A stretch of DNA of 64,000 nt from Sulfolobus sp. S-194 (GCF_012222305.1 NZ_CP035730.1:2259501-2323500); one strand, 5' to 3'; positions 10,379 through 19,425 are shown, counted from the first letter of the stretch. Numbers and translations are program-made. Notes: generated by a model from the sequence alone, not told the origin.

Positions 10379-10635
10379 TATATCTACCTCTTTCCTGCAG
10401 TAATAAATTTAATCCAAGGTTGGTAATGCTTTATTTGCGGAATTAATAAGTTAAAAAAGTCCATAATATCACTCACTCGTTATTTATTCATATATAGCAA
10501 TGAATTATCAAATAAAAGATATATGGGCGATTCATGTTTCCATTGCGAATTCAATTTGTTTCTCTAAAAATAGATAAGAATAATTGATTCTACATCTTCG
10601 ATAATACTAATAAGAGACGAGCGTGAGGTAATATC

Positions 10636-10845
10636 ATGGAAACCATAACAATTGACGAGAAAGCCCTCTACGACACTCCACTTAATGAGGGCGTGAAGGA
10701 GCTTGGACAAAACCTCACACTCCTCCCCAATCCGGAAAACGCATTATTAAACAAATCGGTCAAGGAGATCGAAGATATATTATATCTTAGACTCCAAATT
10801 CATTTTACAAAAATAATTACAGGGCATAATTATCTATTATCTTGA
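10636..10845 (+). CDS. Unrecognised small ORF at edge of transposon remnants
   Basis: A 69-residue frame has a GAGGTAAT ribosome-binding-like site just before its ATG. Residues 1-48 (METITIDEKALYDTPLNEG and following) look like real protein with more balanced codons than the surroundings. The last 20 residues look like read-through of AT-rich DNA. It could be the surviving N-terminus of a gene cut by the neighbouring transposon remnant. No family recognised. Confidence 0.35.
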   Translation: METITIDEKALYDTPLNEGVKELGQNLTLLPNPENALLNKSVKEIEDILYLRLQIHFTKIITGHNYLLS

Positions 10846-10944
10846 AAATTTTGTAATTAGAGAAAAAGTTAAGGTAGATGGAGTGGTATTACTTTAGGGC
10901 AGAAACACTTGAAAATATCAGACTACATCTACCCTAAACTACGT

Positions 10945-11471
10945 GTGCAAATCGAGGAAAAATTATTTTCCATCATAAACTTCAAGGGAAGAAGTCAAGA
11001 AAACACTTGTAACAGCAGCACTAACAAAAGATTCCGTAGAAAACAAGGCAAAAGAGTTTAGCATATCACCACAAACAGCAAGAAACTACGTGAAAGAACA
11101 ACCACAAGTAATAGAACAAATACTAAACGTGACCAAAACAATCAAGCAACTAAGCGAAAGAAAACGCGTAAAAATAGTAATAGACCGGACATCAATAACA
11201 ATGGAAAACCAGTAGAAGGACTAAGCGGATCAGAAAAAAGGCCACGCGTAGAATTACACGACAACAAGGGAAAAACACTAATACTAGCATTCACACGCAT
11301 AGAATGACTAGACTAGAGATAGTTGAAAACCTAATACAACAAATACTAGCATTAGGCCTAGTAGCACTAGATGCCGGATTCTACTCAGTAGACGTAATCA
11401 ACTACTTATCAAGGTTTAACTTCATCATCGGAGTACACGTCAGTATGGGAATCTCATTTATTGCAAGATAA
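10945..11471 (+). pseudogene. ISH3/IS4-like transposase remnant (frameshifted)
   Basis: Three successive frames together read like one DDE transposase: a helical N-terminal part (LVTAALTKDSVENKAKEF), a segment at the first catalytic region (RVKIVIDRTS), and, after an internal stop and shifts, ALDAGFYSVDVINYLSRF, the second Asp region. The C-terminal region with the catalytic Glu is absent. Several frameshifts and stops show it is dead. The family is inferred from the motif pattern of Sulfolobus ISC elements grouped in ISH3/IS4. Confidence 0.65.
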
Positions 11472-11621
11472 ATTAAAACTTAGAATAAATTGAATTTAAC
11501 ACAGTAATTTACGATAAAATATTATATATTTCAGCCTATTATAACTAATAAATAATATTTTCTCTTGAATATACTAGAGATATACAATTTATTCAACGCC
11601 GACAGAAGAGGAAGCATAGAA

Positions 11622-11935
11622 TCAGCCGGACTTAAGGGAAAAACACTTCCTTGATAACACCCTACCCCTTTTACCTCTTGAACTACGCGATAACTCAAGC
11701 CCCTCCAAGAGAGATTCGCAAAACTCCCACAACCTAACCCTCCTCCAAGAACGAACCATAAACCAAACATTCAAAATAAGAAAGAAGAACGAGAACCAAC
11801 TCCTTCCTAACATCACAACTCCTACTCCTAATCCTAAACTCCTCCAAAGAACGAAAAGCAGTCTCAACACCCCACCTACACCTATACATCTCAGCCAAAA
11901 CAACAGCCCCTTGAACATCAACCTCACCCTATATA
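11622..11935 (-). pseudogene. C-terminal part of an ISH3-like transposase, cut off by IS110 insertion
   Basis: Read on the minus strand this contains AEMYRCRWGVETAFRSLEEF, the C-terminal Y-R-W-x-ETxFR signature carrying the catalytic Glu of IS4/ISH3-type DDE transposases, then RKELVLVLLSYFECLVY. One frameshift leads into VRLWEFCESLLEGLEL near the end. Its upstream part is found at 13150-13878 on the same strand, on the other side of the IS110 element, so both belong to one split gene. Confidence 0.72.
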
Positions 11936-11944
11936 GGTTTATTA

Positions 11945-12105
11945 GTCGGGGAGAGTAATATTCTCCTCAGCTGGGGAAAAATGGTCGATCTCGTAACTGA
12001 AGCAAAGTCTTCGGGTGAGGGCGTGACGAACCCCTACCGTCGGACTGAACATTGTGAAAATATTCACGAATATAGGTGTGACAAAGGGGTAGGGGTAATT
12101 GGAAT
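11945..12105 (+). other. Structured GC-rich leader of the IS110 element (candidate bridge-RNA region)
   Basis: Nested complementarity is visible: GGAGA/TCTCC around a GTAATAT loop (11950-11965), CCCCTAC near 12031 pairing with GTAGGGG near 12090, and GTGAA-AATA-TTCAC (about 12054-12067) inside it. IS110-family elements such as IS621 encode a non-coding bridge RNA in an end region. Here the region overlaps the N-terminal extension of the transposase frame, which precedes the conserved GIDVSK. An RNA product is inferred, not shown. Confidence 0.35.
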
Positions 12106-13052
12106 AGACGTATCAAAAGAACACTTGGTAACAAGTAAGGGGAGGGTGAGGAAATACGAGAACAACAAAGAGGGATATGAAGAGATACTTGAAATGAAAC
12201 CTTGTACAATAGTCCTAGAACCTATGGGAGTTTACGCAATAAGGCCTTCACAATACTTCAAGGAGAAAGGAATAAAAGTACTACAGGTTAGTCCAAACAT
12301 GTTATCAAGAGAAAAGGAGTTTAGGGGGAAGAAAACAGATTTTTACGATGCTGAAAAACTAGAAAACATGGTTGATAAGGCAAAGGAGTACGAGTATAAC
12401 CCCTTAAGAGAACTAGTAACACTCTACCTCTTCCTAAAGGACATAGAGACGAAATACAAGAATAGGCTGAAGAGGGCATTATTCCTAGTAAGCGACAACA
12501 ACAAGATAAGCAAGGAAAGGTTAGAAAAACTCGCAATGGGTGACTTTACACAAGAAGAACTATACCAACTAGAATACACACCAATAGTAGTTGAAGAAAT
12601 CAAAGTCCTAGCAAAAACACTCCTAGAAACGCAAGAGAGGTTGAAGGAGGTTAGGAGGATGATTGAGGGGCAAGTTCCTCAAGACCATGTCCTATTGACG
12701 ATACCAGGTGTTGGGAGGCTTGCAGCTGGTATTATTATTGGTGTTGTTGGTGATGTTAGGCGTTTTCCTAAGCCAGAGTCATTTGTTGCTTATTGTGGTC
12801 TAGATCCCGTAGTGGAGAGGAGTGGAAGGGCTGTGGTAAGTAGGGGGATTTCCAAGAGGGGTAATAAGTACTTGCGTAGCTTGTTCTACTTTTTGGCTGA
12901 GGAATTATTCTAGGAACCCAACCTTGTTGAAGTTTTATGAGACACACAAGGATAGGTTGAAGGGTAAGAAGTTGTATGTCGCTTTGGCTAGGAAGTTGGC
13001 AAGGGTTGTTTGGAGTGTTTGGTATAATAATAGGCCTTATGAGGCCAAGTGA
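11981..13052 (+). pseudogene. IS110-family transposase, frameshifted near C-terminus
   Basis: The first 310 residues (11981-12913) hold the DEDD/RuvC-like domain (GVIGIDVSK near residue 40, VLEPMGVY, GKKTDFYDAEKL) and the Transposase_20 domain (LTIPGVGRLAAGIIIG, FVAYCGLDP, ISKRGNKYLRS). The frame then hits a stop at 12911. A one-base shift after 12902 continues with NYSRNPTLLKFYETHKDR to a natural stop at 13050-13052, 49 residues that match normal IS110 C-termini. Whether the shift kills activity is unclear because the catalytic domains are intact. ATG 11981 and an in-frame GTG near 12023 are alternative starts. Confidence 0.82.
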
Positions 13053-13075
13053 TTAAAGAGGCCTCCCCTTGATCA

Positions 13076-13102
13076 CCACGTGGGTTGAAAGGACTCACGT
13101 GG
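13076..13102. repeat. Perfect hairpin at IS110 3' end
   Basis: CCACGTG at 13076-13082 is the reverse complement of CACGTGG at 13096-13102, with a 13-base loop. It lies in the non-coding 3' end of the IS110 element, next to GGCCTTATGAGGCC (13033-13046). It may be a transcript terminator or part of an end-recognition structure. Confidence 0.55.
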
Positions 13103-13149
13103 CAATGTTAGTTGACACTATGCTTGAAGTTTGACCGAAAGGTTTATTA

Positions 13150-13878
13150 CTGAACGCCCCTAACCAAAAACCCCACAACCTTACCATCCCCCCTCTTAAG
13201 CACAATTAAATAAGCACCAGAATCATGCCTCACACACAAGAAACCAACATACTTCACCCCGGCGTAATTAACATCAACTTGCTTAAGCCTCTTCTCATAC
13301 TTCCTATACATTTGAACCTTAGCAGCTATAACAAAGTCCACACCCAACTCCAAGAGAAACTTGATCACATACAGCAAACTCCCTATCTGCAAAGACCATG
13401 ACAAGTCTAAGCCCCTCTTTATCCAGTTCTTCTTTAAGGACTTGCATTACTTTTTGAAGTCCTCGGCTATTCTCTTTATTGTTATTGGTAGGACTTCTAG
13501 GAAGGCTTTTTTTCTTCCTAATATTGTTGCTTGGGCTAGTCCCCAGCTAGTCCCCTTATTTGGTCTACTTAATAGTGTTTTATCCTTGTGGTATTGTGGT
13601 ATTGAGTGTAGGTCTATTGTTACTCTTCTATCCCTAGTTTCTCTTAATGCTTTCTTTCCCAATTCCTTGATTGCTTTTCTCACGTCTTCAACATTGATGT
13701 GGTTCAAGGCTCTTCTTCCCTCGTTTCCTAGTCTTGTCAAGTATGTTCCCCTAGCTTTAAGTAAGGCCTTGAGGAGTTGTTTAGGGAAAAGTATTATAGG
13801 GAGAGTTGAGTAAATTATCTTGAGGGCGGACCTGGCGAAGTCCCTATTGGTTTGCTTGACCCATTTTGTCTTAGGCAT
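13150..13878 (-). pseudogene. N-terminal and central part of ISH3-like transposase (split by IS110)
   Basis: From ATG 13878 the frame reads MPKTKWVKQTNRDFARSALK, then VTIDLHSIPQYHKDKTLL (first Asp region) up to a stop at 13447. A shift continues it with VLKEELDKEGLRLVMVFADREF (second Asp region), and another shift gives GVDFVIAAKVQMYRKYEKRL. The C-terminal Glu region is at 11622-11935, displaced by the IS110 insertion. At least two frameshifts plus the insertion make it a pseudogene. Confidence 0.72.
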
Positions 13879-13979
13879 ATGATTAGGTCCACCCTCACTT
13901 ATACAAACTTTTCTACAAAAATTAGCATAAACCAGAATTTTTATGTATTTTATTCATCTCGTTTTTTACGCGAAAAAAG

Positions 13980-14419
13980 AGATTCCCATACTGACGTGAA
14001 AAAGGTTGGAATACATAGAAATCTTGATGGAGATTACACTGCAAAATCAAGAGGCAAAAAAGCAAAATTCAGACTAATAATATATCGTGGTAAAGACAAG
14101 AAGTACTTGGCTAAAGGGACAAACCTAGACGTAAATAGGAGTATGGTTATAAAGTGGTATAACAAGGTTAGGACACCAATAGAGAATGCAAGTTAATTAA
14201 GTCTTTCCTAATCTTCACATCATCAAGGAGTTGGCTATTCCGCCTCTTCGTCCTAGCAATGCTAATCTATACTTGCTCCTCAAGGGGACAACGAGCAAGG
14301 AAGACTTCCGCTTACTCTTGATTATCTTGTTTTTACAAGATAATATTACAATAATTCAAGAATATTTAGTTAAACTATTTGATACACTTTTTAATTCACT
14401 TGAATTATTTTCGGGTTGA
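13980..14419 (+). pseudogene. C-terminal half of another ISH3-like transposase
   Basis: The plus strand encodes GDYTAKSRGKKAKFRLIIYR, then WYNKVRTPIENAS near the catalytic Glu region, and after frame changes SRSWLFRLFVLAMLIYT and LLLKGTTSKEDFRLLLIILF, ending at 14419. This resembles the C-terminal third of Sulfolobus ISC-type DDE transposases. It differs from the 11622-13878 copy. Its last 180 bases recur at 37150-37333. Confidence 0.6.
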
Positions 14420-14440
14420 TGAATTTGGGGTCTAGGGATT
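14255..14440 (+). repeat. Transposon 3' end, copy 1 (direct repeat with 37150-37333)
   Basis: From AGCAATG through the T-rich stretch to GATGAATTTGGGGTCTAGGG this segment matches 37150-37333 with few differences. It covers the last codons of the transposase remnant and the element's right end, so the common GGGGTCTAGGGA marks the probable terminus of this IS type. Confidence 0.75.
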
Positions 14441-14937
14441 AAAGTTATAAAGAGTCCTCATAACATATATCCATCTCTTAGTCGAAGCTTTTCTCCCCCT
14501 TAACTTACTTTTGATAGAAAACATTTCATGTTATTAGCTAACAGCCCTTAACAATTTTATTGATTTATAAGTCTATTATAACAATCTTAAATTACAAATA
14601 GCTATGATTACTATAAACTAATTCAGTTGAAACTCATGTTATAAAAGATATTATACTAAGAATTACATCATCCATTTTCTTCACTACTTCATGTGTAATC
14701 TCGTATTTTTTAGCTATTTCGCTCGGCAATTTAGTTTCTATAAACATTTTCCCATCCTTTTTCCCAAATTGTTATCCTAAGCGGAAGATCAAGTCTTACC
14801 TCTATCTTCTACTGCATTAACAAAGTTCCTACCCTAGGATAAGCGTTTCCCCTAATCCTTTAGTATTTTTCAAAATTCAGTGAGGGAAAACTAAATTAGC
14901 ACATTGTTTTAATAACCTCTTTGCATAGTTTATACGT
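14441..14937. other. Intergenic stretch without a convincing gene
   Basis: AT-rich DNA between transposon remnants. The only frame of note is a 37-residue minus-strand one starting at ATG 14747 (MFIETKLPSEIAKKYEI), with amphipathic helical character. It looks like the tail of a lost gene, not a complete one. No promoter, RNA gene or repeat was recognised. Confidence 0.5.
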
Positions 14938-15087
14938 ATGAAGACTGGATTAGTTAAGAAGGATAACAGAAGTTACACTTATATAGAGTTTGAGAACGAG
15001 GAGGAGATAGATAAGTTCTTTGATGAGGTTGAAAAGAAGGCTAATCTCTCCCGTAAGTCTTCTTATGAGGCCCGATCTTCCAAATGA
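14938..15087 (+). CDS. Small charged hypothetical protein, 49 aa
   Basis: ATG 14938 to TGA 15085-15087 encodes a 49-residue charged protein (MKTGLVKKDNRSYTYIEF, then EEIDKFFDEVEKK), a short strand followed by an amphipathic helix. It lies tail-to-tail with a split RelE-like gene. It could be an antitoxin-like remnant or a truncated gene. No family is recognised. Confidence 0.35.
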   Translation: MKTGLVKKDNRSYTYIEFENEEEIDKFFDEVEKKANLSRKSSYEARSSK

Positions 15088-15090
15088 AAA

Positions 15091-15539
15091 CTACGCAGTT
15101 TTTGAGTCCACGCTATAAAGTATTCTTATACCCTTCGTAACTTCTATGGAGAACATCTGATTCCAGAAAATACCACTTCCTAATTTTTCTCTAGCATAAG
15201 CTAAAGGATCTCTGATAGCATTTATCGGAAAATCCTTGTAGTGAATAGTTATTTCAAAAGATATCATAGATATTTATACTATATTTCATCTCAAAGAGAA
15301 CAAATTTATCAGTATTAGATGAAAATTTTATACAATAAAATCGTATTTATTTAAAAACTATTTCAACGTAAGATTTTTACGTAAAATGCTACTCTGATTA
15401 GAAGTTTCAAGGTTTCTCTAATACTTTTCCTAACCTTAGGGTTAGGAAACACTTTAGCTATATAATTCTGAAAATCCTCTACACTCATTTCCTTTCTGGA
15501 ACTTCTCATAATCCTTAACTTCCATTCCTTGCAGACCAT
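15091..15539 (-). pseudogene. Small RelE/ParE-like gene interrupted by a MITE
   Basis: Two 58-residue frames (15363-15539 and 15091-15267) flank and partly run into the 176-bp element at 15216-15391. Removing the element and one 6-base target duplication (182 bases) gives one uninterrupted 88-residue protein, passing through ETLKLLIRDPLAYAREKLG and ending FSIEVTKGIRILYSVDSKTA. The RILYSVD ending and size resemble RelE/ParE toxins, but the resemblance is weak and the usual last strands seem missing. The restored frame is direct evidence of a gene broken by transposition. Confidence 0.65.
15216..15391. mobile_element. 176-bp MITE, copy 1
   Basis: The element starts TAGCATTT and ends AAATGCTA (perfect 8-base inverted ends, with weaker inverted similarity to about 30 bases) and has no coding capacity. 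CTCTGA flanks it at 15210-15215 and 15392-15397 as the target duplication. A copy of identical length is at 35877-36052 with about 14 mismatches. It resembles in type the SM-class non-autonomous elements known from Sulfolobus. The parent IS is not in the window. Confidence 0.85.
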
Positions 15540-15606
15540 GATAAAAGATATAGAAGGGAGATTTAAAATCTTTATCTTTTCATATGTTATTTCATTAGAA
15601 ATAATA

Positions 15607-16110
15607 TTAATGAGTAATATAATATGCAGTTAACAGAAGTAGAAAGCCAGTAAAAATCGCTAAACCGTTAACAAAGGGATTGTCATACCTATAGTGTGCT
15701 AATGCAAATCTTCTCCACTTTCCCCTCTTCTTCACATAAATCCCAGATTCAGTAAACATATCAAGAAACATGTGTGTTGGCCCTACCATTACCCCCGCAA
15801 CTATCGTTTGCAAAAAGAGAATATGAAGACTAACAGCAGTATAGTAGTGATATAATAGTAAAATTATGGGTAGTACAGTTACTAAACCCCATAATACTGA
15901 CCTGGGATAAGTATGAGTCAACGGCGTCCTTACAGGAACATAACCACCCCTAGTTACTATTTCCCTATGCCCCAACCCATCAATCAAAGAATTACCCAAA
16001 ACAGAAGAATATGCTGCTATGAAAAAATTTACAAAAAAACCATTAGAAAGAAAAGCCAAAACAAACGACAAAACCCCAACCGAAAAAACATAATGTGTCC
16101 TCAACTTCAC
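15607..16110 (-). CDS. DUF1286 membrane protein
   Basis: The 167-residue protein starts MKLRTHYVFSVGVLSFVLAF and has four hydrophobic segments with conserved polar motifs between them (LIDGLGHRE, TPLTHTYPRSVLWG, GPTHMFLDMFTESGIY). This is the DUF1286 pattern, common in Sulfolobales genomes and plasmids and related to YdjM-type membrane-bound metal-dependent hydrolases. The histidine/aspartate motifs are intact. The substrate is unknown. Confidence 0.75.
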   Translation of the reverse strand: MKLRTHYVFSVGVLSFVLAFLSNGFFVNFFIAAYSSVLGNSLIDGLGHREIVTRGGYVPVRTPLTHTYPRSVLWGLVTVLPIILLLYHYYTAVSLHILFLQTIVAGVMVGPTHMFLDMFTESGIYVKKRGKWRRFALAHYRYDNPFVNGLAIFTGFLLLLTAYYITH

Positions 16111-16141
16111 GAAATAGAATATATAAAAAAGGTATTTAAAT

Positions 16142-16816
16142 TTAGTTACTAGAATATTTCTTTACTAATTCATAAAATTCTCTAAATTCTCCTCCTTTAT
16201 AGACATTAAACTCAGCAGTTTTCAAAACGCCAGTTACAAACTCTTTACTAATCTTCATTGGCAAATTTTTAACAATATAATCTGCAGCTATTTCTAAGTT
16301 TTCTTTAATGATATTTATCCCCTCCATATATGCATTAATGACTTTATCCTCTCGTGAATTTATATGAATCCCACAACTTCCTGGAACGTTAAGTAGATCT
16401 TCAAATGCTTCTCCTTTCCCTAATGCAGACGATAATGTTGCAGCATTAATTTGATTATTTTTTAACATATTTACAAGTTGCATCATATCATCAGAGTATA
16501 CTAGTTCGGCCTTAACCTTTTTTAGATCTATTACAGCTCTTATTAAAACGTCAGCTGCACTCCCCTTTCTCCAAACTCCTATTTTACCCTCTGTTAGCTT
16601 AGGTGAAATTAACATTAACTTCTTTACGGTAATAAAATCAATCCTTAGCCCTCTTTTTGCTAATGAAACTGTAGAATCAACTACAGCATCAACATCTTTT
16701 CCACCTTCTTTTCCGAAAATTATTTCTATATCTTTATTCTTCATTTGATATGCTAATAAAGGATAGGATACTGGGCCTGGAGCAGCTAATATTCTAATTT
16801 TATTCTGAGAATTCAT
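16142..16816 (-). CDS. DUF3834-like periplasmic-binding-protein-fold protein
   Basis: The 224-residue protein (IRILAAPGPVSYPLLAYQM at the N-terminus; IGVWRKGSAADVLIRAVIDL; then a two-domain alternation) looks like a type 2 solute-binding fold similar to ABC sulfonate/nitrate binding proteins but without signal peptide. It resembles the Sulfolobales DUF3834 family. A cytoplasmic ligand-binding role is likely, ligand unknown. It diverges from the MFS gene that follows. Confidence 0.6.
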   Translation of the reverse strand: MNSQNKIRILAAPGPVSYPLLAYQMKNKDIEIIFGKEGGKDVDAVVDSTVSLAKRGLRIDFITVKKLMLISPKLTEGKIGVWRKGSAADVLIRAVIDLKKVKAELVYSDDMMQLVNMLKNNQINAATLSSALGKGEAFEDLLNVPGSCGIHINSREDKVINAYMEGINIIKENLEIAADYIVKNLPMKISKEFVTGVLKTAEFNVYKGGEFREFYELVKKYSSN

Positions 16817-16906
16817 GAGTTTCTATGAAACTACTTTTCTTAAATGTTTTTATTAGAAAAATTAACGAGAACTAAACTTAAATATAGCGAGATAAATTAC
16901 ACTTTT

Positions 16907-18091
16907 ATGCAAAAAAAGGATATATCATTTCTTCATGCATTATTAATTATTATTCCTTTGACTATTGCGATAAGGGCTTCTAACAATATGCTAATGACAA
17001 CGATTCCCCTTGTGACTAAATACATATTTAATTTTAGCGAAAGCGAAATCGGAATTATTTCAGCCCTAACTTCGCTGTTTACGTTCATTGGGAGTGGTAT
17101 AATCAACTCTAAATTGAAACGTGACATGAGGAAAAAAGTTTTTAGAATATCTGCTATCGTCTATGCTATACTCTTACCTCTCTTCTATTTAGCATCACCA
17201 ATCACTATTTGGATTTTATCAGCTTTAGCTGGAATTGTTCTGGGCATACTTATGCCCAATATTATTACTTATGCCGGGTTATTAAAAGATAGAAGGCAGA
17301 GGGAAAGAGTACTGTCGATTTATACGTTAGCATTATCAGCAAGTTTAGTAATTGGACCAGCAATTGAGTCCTGGATATTAAGCTCCTTTTCACTCCTAGA
17401 AGTTTTCTTATTCTTTGCCCCATTCTCAATTCTTTCTGGAGTGATATCGTTCTTTGTAGATTTCCCAGAAGAAAGAAATGATGGTAAAAGGGCAAAAGTC
17501 TTCGAAAATCCAGGGTTTATAACAGCAGTTATTAATATCTTAACATATAATATAGTTTTCTCAATACTTCTTGCTTTTGCAGGAATATATGCAAAATCGA
17601 CTTTTAACATCTCTTACTCTTCTGTTACCCTAATCTTCTCAGCTTTCTTTTTAACCTCATTCCTTTCTAGACTTTATCTTTCTATTAGACCTGCAGAAAG
17701 GCTATGGCATTATATGTCTTTTGCAATATCAATAACAACACTAGGTTTAGTATTTATTTCAATTTTACCATCAAACTTAGTTCTCTTTACAGTAGCTCTC
17801 TTGCTTCTAGGAATTCCTCATGGAATAACATATCCCTTATCCATTATTTCTATAAGTAGAACTTTCTTACCAGAAGAAAGAAATGAGGCTAATAGTATCT
17901 TCTTTGCCATTATGATGTTAATAGGCATAGTAACTCCTACAATATCGGGCTTCGTAATTGAGATAATTGGATTTAGAACTACTTTAACTTTCATAATTCC
18001 TATAATTCTCTCGCTTCTTGTCTTGTTGAGACGTTATGTTAAATATGTTGATACTCAGATTGATAAAACCCATATGAATATAGCTAAATAA
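16907..18091 (+). CDS. Major facilitator superfamily transporter
   Basis: About twelve hydrophobic helices are seen, with the MFS loop patterns KLKRDMRKKVFRISA and KDRRQRERVL after helices 2 and 4. An upstream in-frame ATG at 16844 would add 21 residues, but a TATA-like AACTTAAATATA ends about 20 bases before the ATG at 16907 and that Met directly precedes helix 1, so a leaderless start at 16907 (394 residues) is preferred. Substrate not identifiable. Confidence 0.82.
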   Translation: MQKKDISFLHALLIIIPLTIAIRASNNMLMTTIPLVTKYIFNFSESEIGIISALTSLFTFIGSGIINSKLKRDMRKKVFRISAIVYAILLPLFYLASPITIWILSALAGIVLGILMPNIITYAGLLKDRRQRERVLSIYTLALSASLVIGPAIESWILSSFSLLEVFLFFAPFSILSGVISFFVDFPEERNDGKRAKVFENPGFITAVINILTYNIVFSILLAFAGIYAKSTFNISYSSVTLIFSAFFLTSFLSRLYLSIRPAERLWHYMSFAISITTLGLVFISILPSNLVLFTVALLLLGIPHGITYPLSIISISRTFLPEERNEANSIFFAIMMLIGIVTPTISGFVIEIIGFRTTLTFIIPIILSLLVLLRRYVKYVDTQIDKTHMNIAK

Positions 18092-18140
18092 CTTTAGAAA
18101 ACAGAATAGGGTGAAGTAGTTCTATAATTTTGTTCTTCAA

Positions 18141-19235
18141 TTACGACCTTAATGTTTTCTGTCTGTTTAGCAGAGAAAAAAGTATAAAACCTAATATAGC
18201 AGATATTAGACCAAATTCTCTATATACAGGTGTTGAAAGTAATAAAGAGAAAACAAAACTGCCTAGGAGCCCAGATAAGGCTTTTCCAGTATATAGAAGT
18301 GCATTGTTCGAGGTAGAATATTTTTCACCAAATATGTCTCCAGATATTGAAAAGTAAAGTGTTATAAGTGAACCGCCAAAGAATCCAATTACTAACACTG
18401 AGGCTAATATAACATTAAAAGAAAATAGTAGGCTTCCCAGTACCATCATAGAGAGTGTTAAGATTAAAGTTCTATATCTTCCTAGTAGGTCTGAAATATA
18501 CCCTAAGATTGGTCTACTTATCCCGCTTAATAAAGGAAATATTGTAATTAAGAATAGCGTATTTTCCTTTCCTATTACAGAAAGTGATGACGAATATATG
18601 GTTAAGGGGACTGCACTTAATGCAAATGATAGATAAATTAACCACCATCTACCTTCCTTTATTATTCTACTTGGTTTTTCTCCTCTAACTGTGGTTGGAT
18701 ATTCTACAAAATTTAATAAAAATGATAATGATACTACTTCTACTAGCCCAATGATCAACATTACTAGCCTATAATCTTGGTATGGATAAATAAAGGGATT
18801 CACTATTGATGCGCCTAGACCGAAACCCAAGGATACGAAACCAGTAGCAAATCCTCTGGTCTTACTAAACCATTTTACAGCTAAATTTGCCGCAATTCCA
18901 TACAAGATCCCTTCTCCTATACTTCCCAAAGACCAAAAGAAATAGAACTCGTAAATGTTATTTGAAAATGAAGTCCCTAAGAATCCTATTGCTGAGAGTA
19001 TTGACGATATTATTCCAATACCTTTAGGTCCTTTATAATCAGCTATACTTCCTCCAATTATTTGAAATGTCGTAGAAAAGAATGTAAATAGAGTGAAAGC
19101 TACTTCTATTTCTGGTATCGTGGAATTTAATCCTTTAACTAAGTGAGGTAGAAACGCATTCCAAGAATATTGGTATAAGGAATTAAATGACATGATAATG
19201 AATCCAATTATTAAAAATTTTCTTTTCACAGTCAC
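18141..19235 (-). CDS. Major facilitator superfamily transporter (oxalate/formate antiporter-like)
   Basis: The 364-residue protein begins at GTG 19235 (MTVKRKFLIIGFIIMSF) and has about eleven to twelve helices. DYKGPKGIGIIS and GSIGEGILYGIAAN match the OFA-like MFS branch. It is convergent with the other MFS gene, about 50 bases from its stop, but the two are only distantly alike. A TATA-like stretch at 19245-19258 lies between its start and a small divergent ORF. Substrate unknown. Confidence 0.8.
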   Translation of the reverse strand: MTVKRKFLIIGFIIMSFNSLYQYSWNAFLPHLVKGLNSTIPEIEVAFTLFTFFSTTFQIIGGSIADYKGPKGIGIISSILSAIGFLGTSFSNNIYEFYFFWSLGSIGEGILYGIAANLAVKWFSKTRGFATGFVSLGFGLGASIVNPFIYPYQDYRLVMLIIGLVEVVSLSFLLNFVEYPTTVRGEKPSRIIKEGRWWLIYLSFALSAVPLTIYSSSLSVIGKENTLFLITIFPLLSGISRPILGYISDLLGRYRTLILTLSMMVLGSLLFSFNVILASVLVIGFFGGSLITLYFSISGDIFGEKYSTSNNALLYTGKALSGLLGSFVFSLLLSTPVYREFGLISAILGFILFSLLNRQKTLRS

Positions 19236-19279
19236 ACTTGTTGAAATAATTATTTATATTTCTTTAGCCGATAGAGGTT

Positions 19280-19408
19280 GTGGGTTATAAATCTAGGCTC
19301 TATCATCTAGGCAAATGGAATTTGTTAAGATATAGGTATAATCTAATAATAAGTAAAAAATTCGCCTTGAAGATTGCTAGAAAGAGATGGAAAGAGAGAT
19401 ATTTGTGA
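19280..19408 (+). CDS. Possible small basic protein, 42 aa
   Basis: GTG 19280 to TGA 19406-19408 encodes 42 residues rich in Arg, Lys and aromatics (KSRLYHLGKWNLLRYRYNL, then ARKRWKERYL). A TATA-like ATTTATATT at 19247-19260 lies 20-30 bases before the GTG, as expected for a leaderless gene. The composition suggests nucleic-acid binding. Without homologues it stays tentative. Confidence 0.38.
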   Translation: MGYKSRLYHLGKWNLLRYRYNLIISKKFALKIARKRWKERYL

Positions 19409-19425
19409 GTTTCATTAATTAACAT

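Larger units (their letters stand above)
11936..13149 (+). mobile_element. IS110-family insertion sequence (about 1.2 kb)
   Basis: The 9-base string GGTTTATTA occurs at 11936-11944 and 13141-13149. Joining the outer flanks at this string restores the order of a split ISH3-like transposase, so these are the element boundaries (unit 1205 bases). It encodes one IS110-type transposase with a frameshift near its end. Both non-coding ends are G+C-richer than the genome and contain inverted repeats. As usual for IS110, no long terminal inverted repeats are seen. Confidence 0.78.

Noticed and set aside
10188-10403. 71-residue plus-strand frame opposite the small membrane gene
   Set aside because: Composition is typical of an antisense shadow; the minus-strand frame has a GAGGT site and clear helices.
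11531-11770. 79-residue minus-strand frame
   Set aside because: Out-of-frame reading of the transposase C-terminal remnant.
14412-14440. Possible C/D-box RNA (TGATGA motif)
   Set aside because: The TGATGA lies in a transposon end, lacks a D box at proper distance and occurs identically in the second transposon end.
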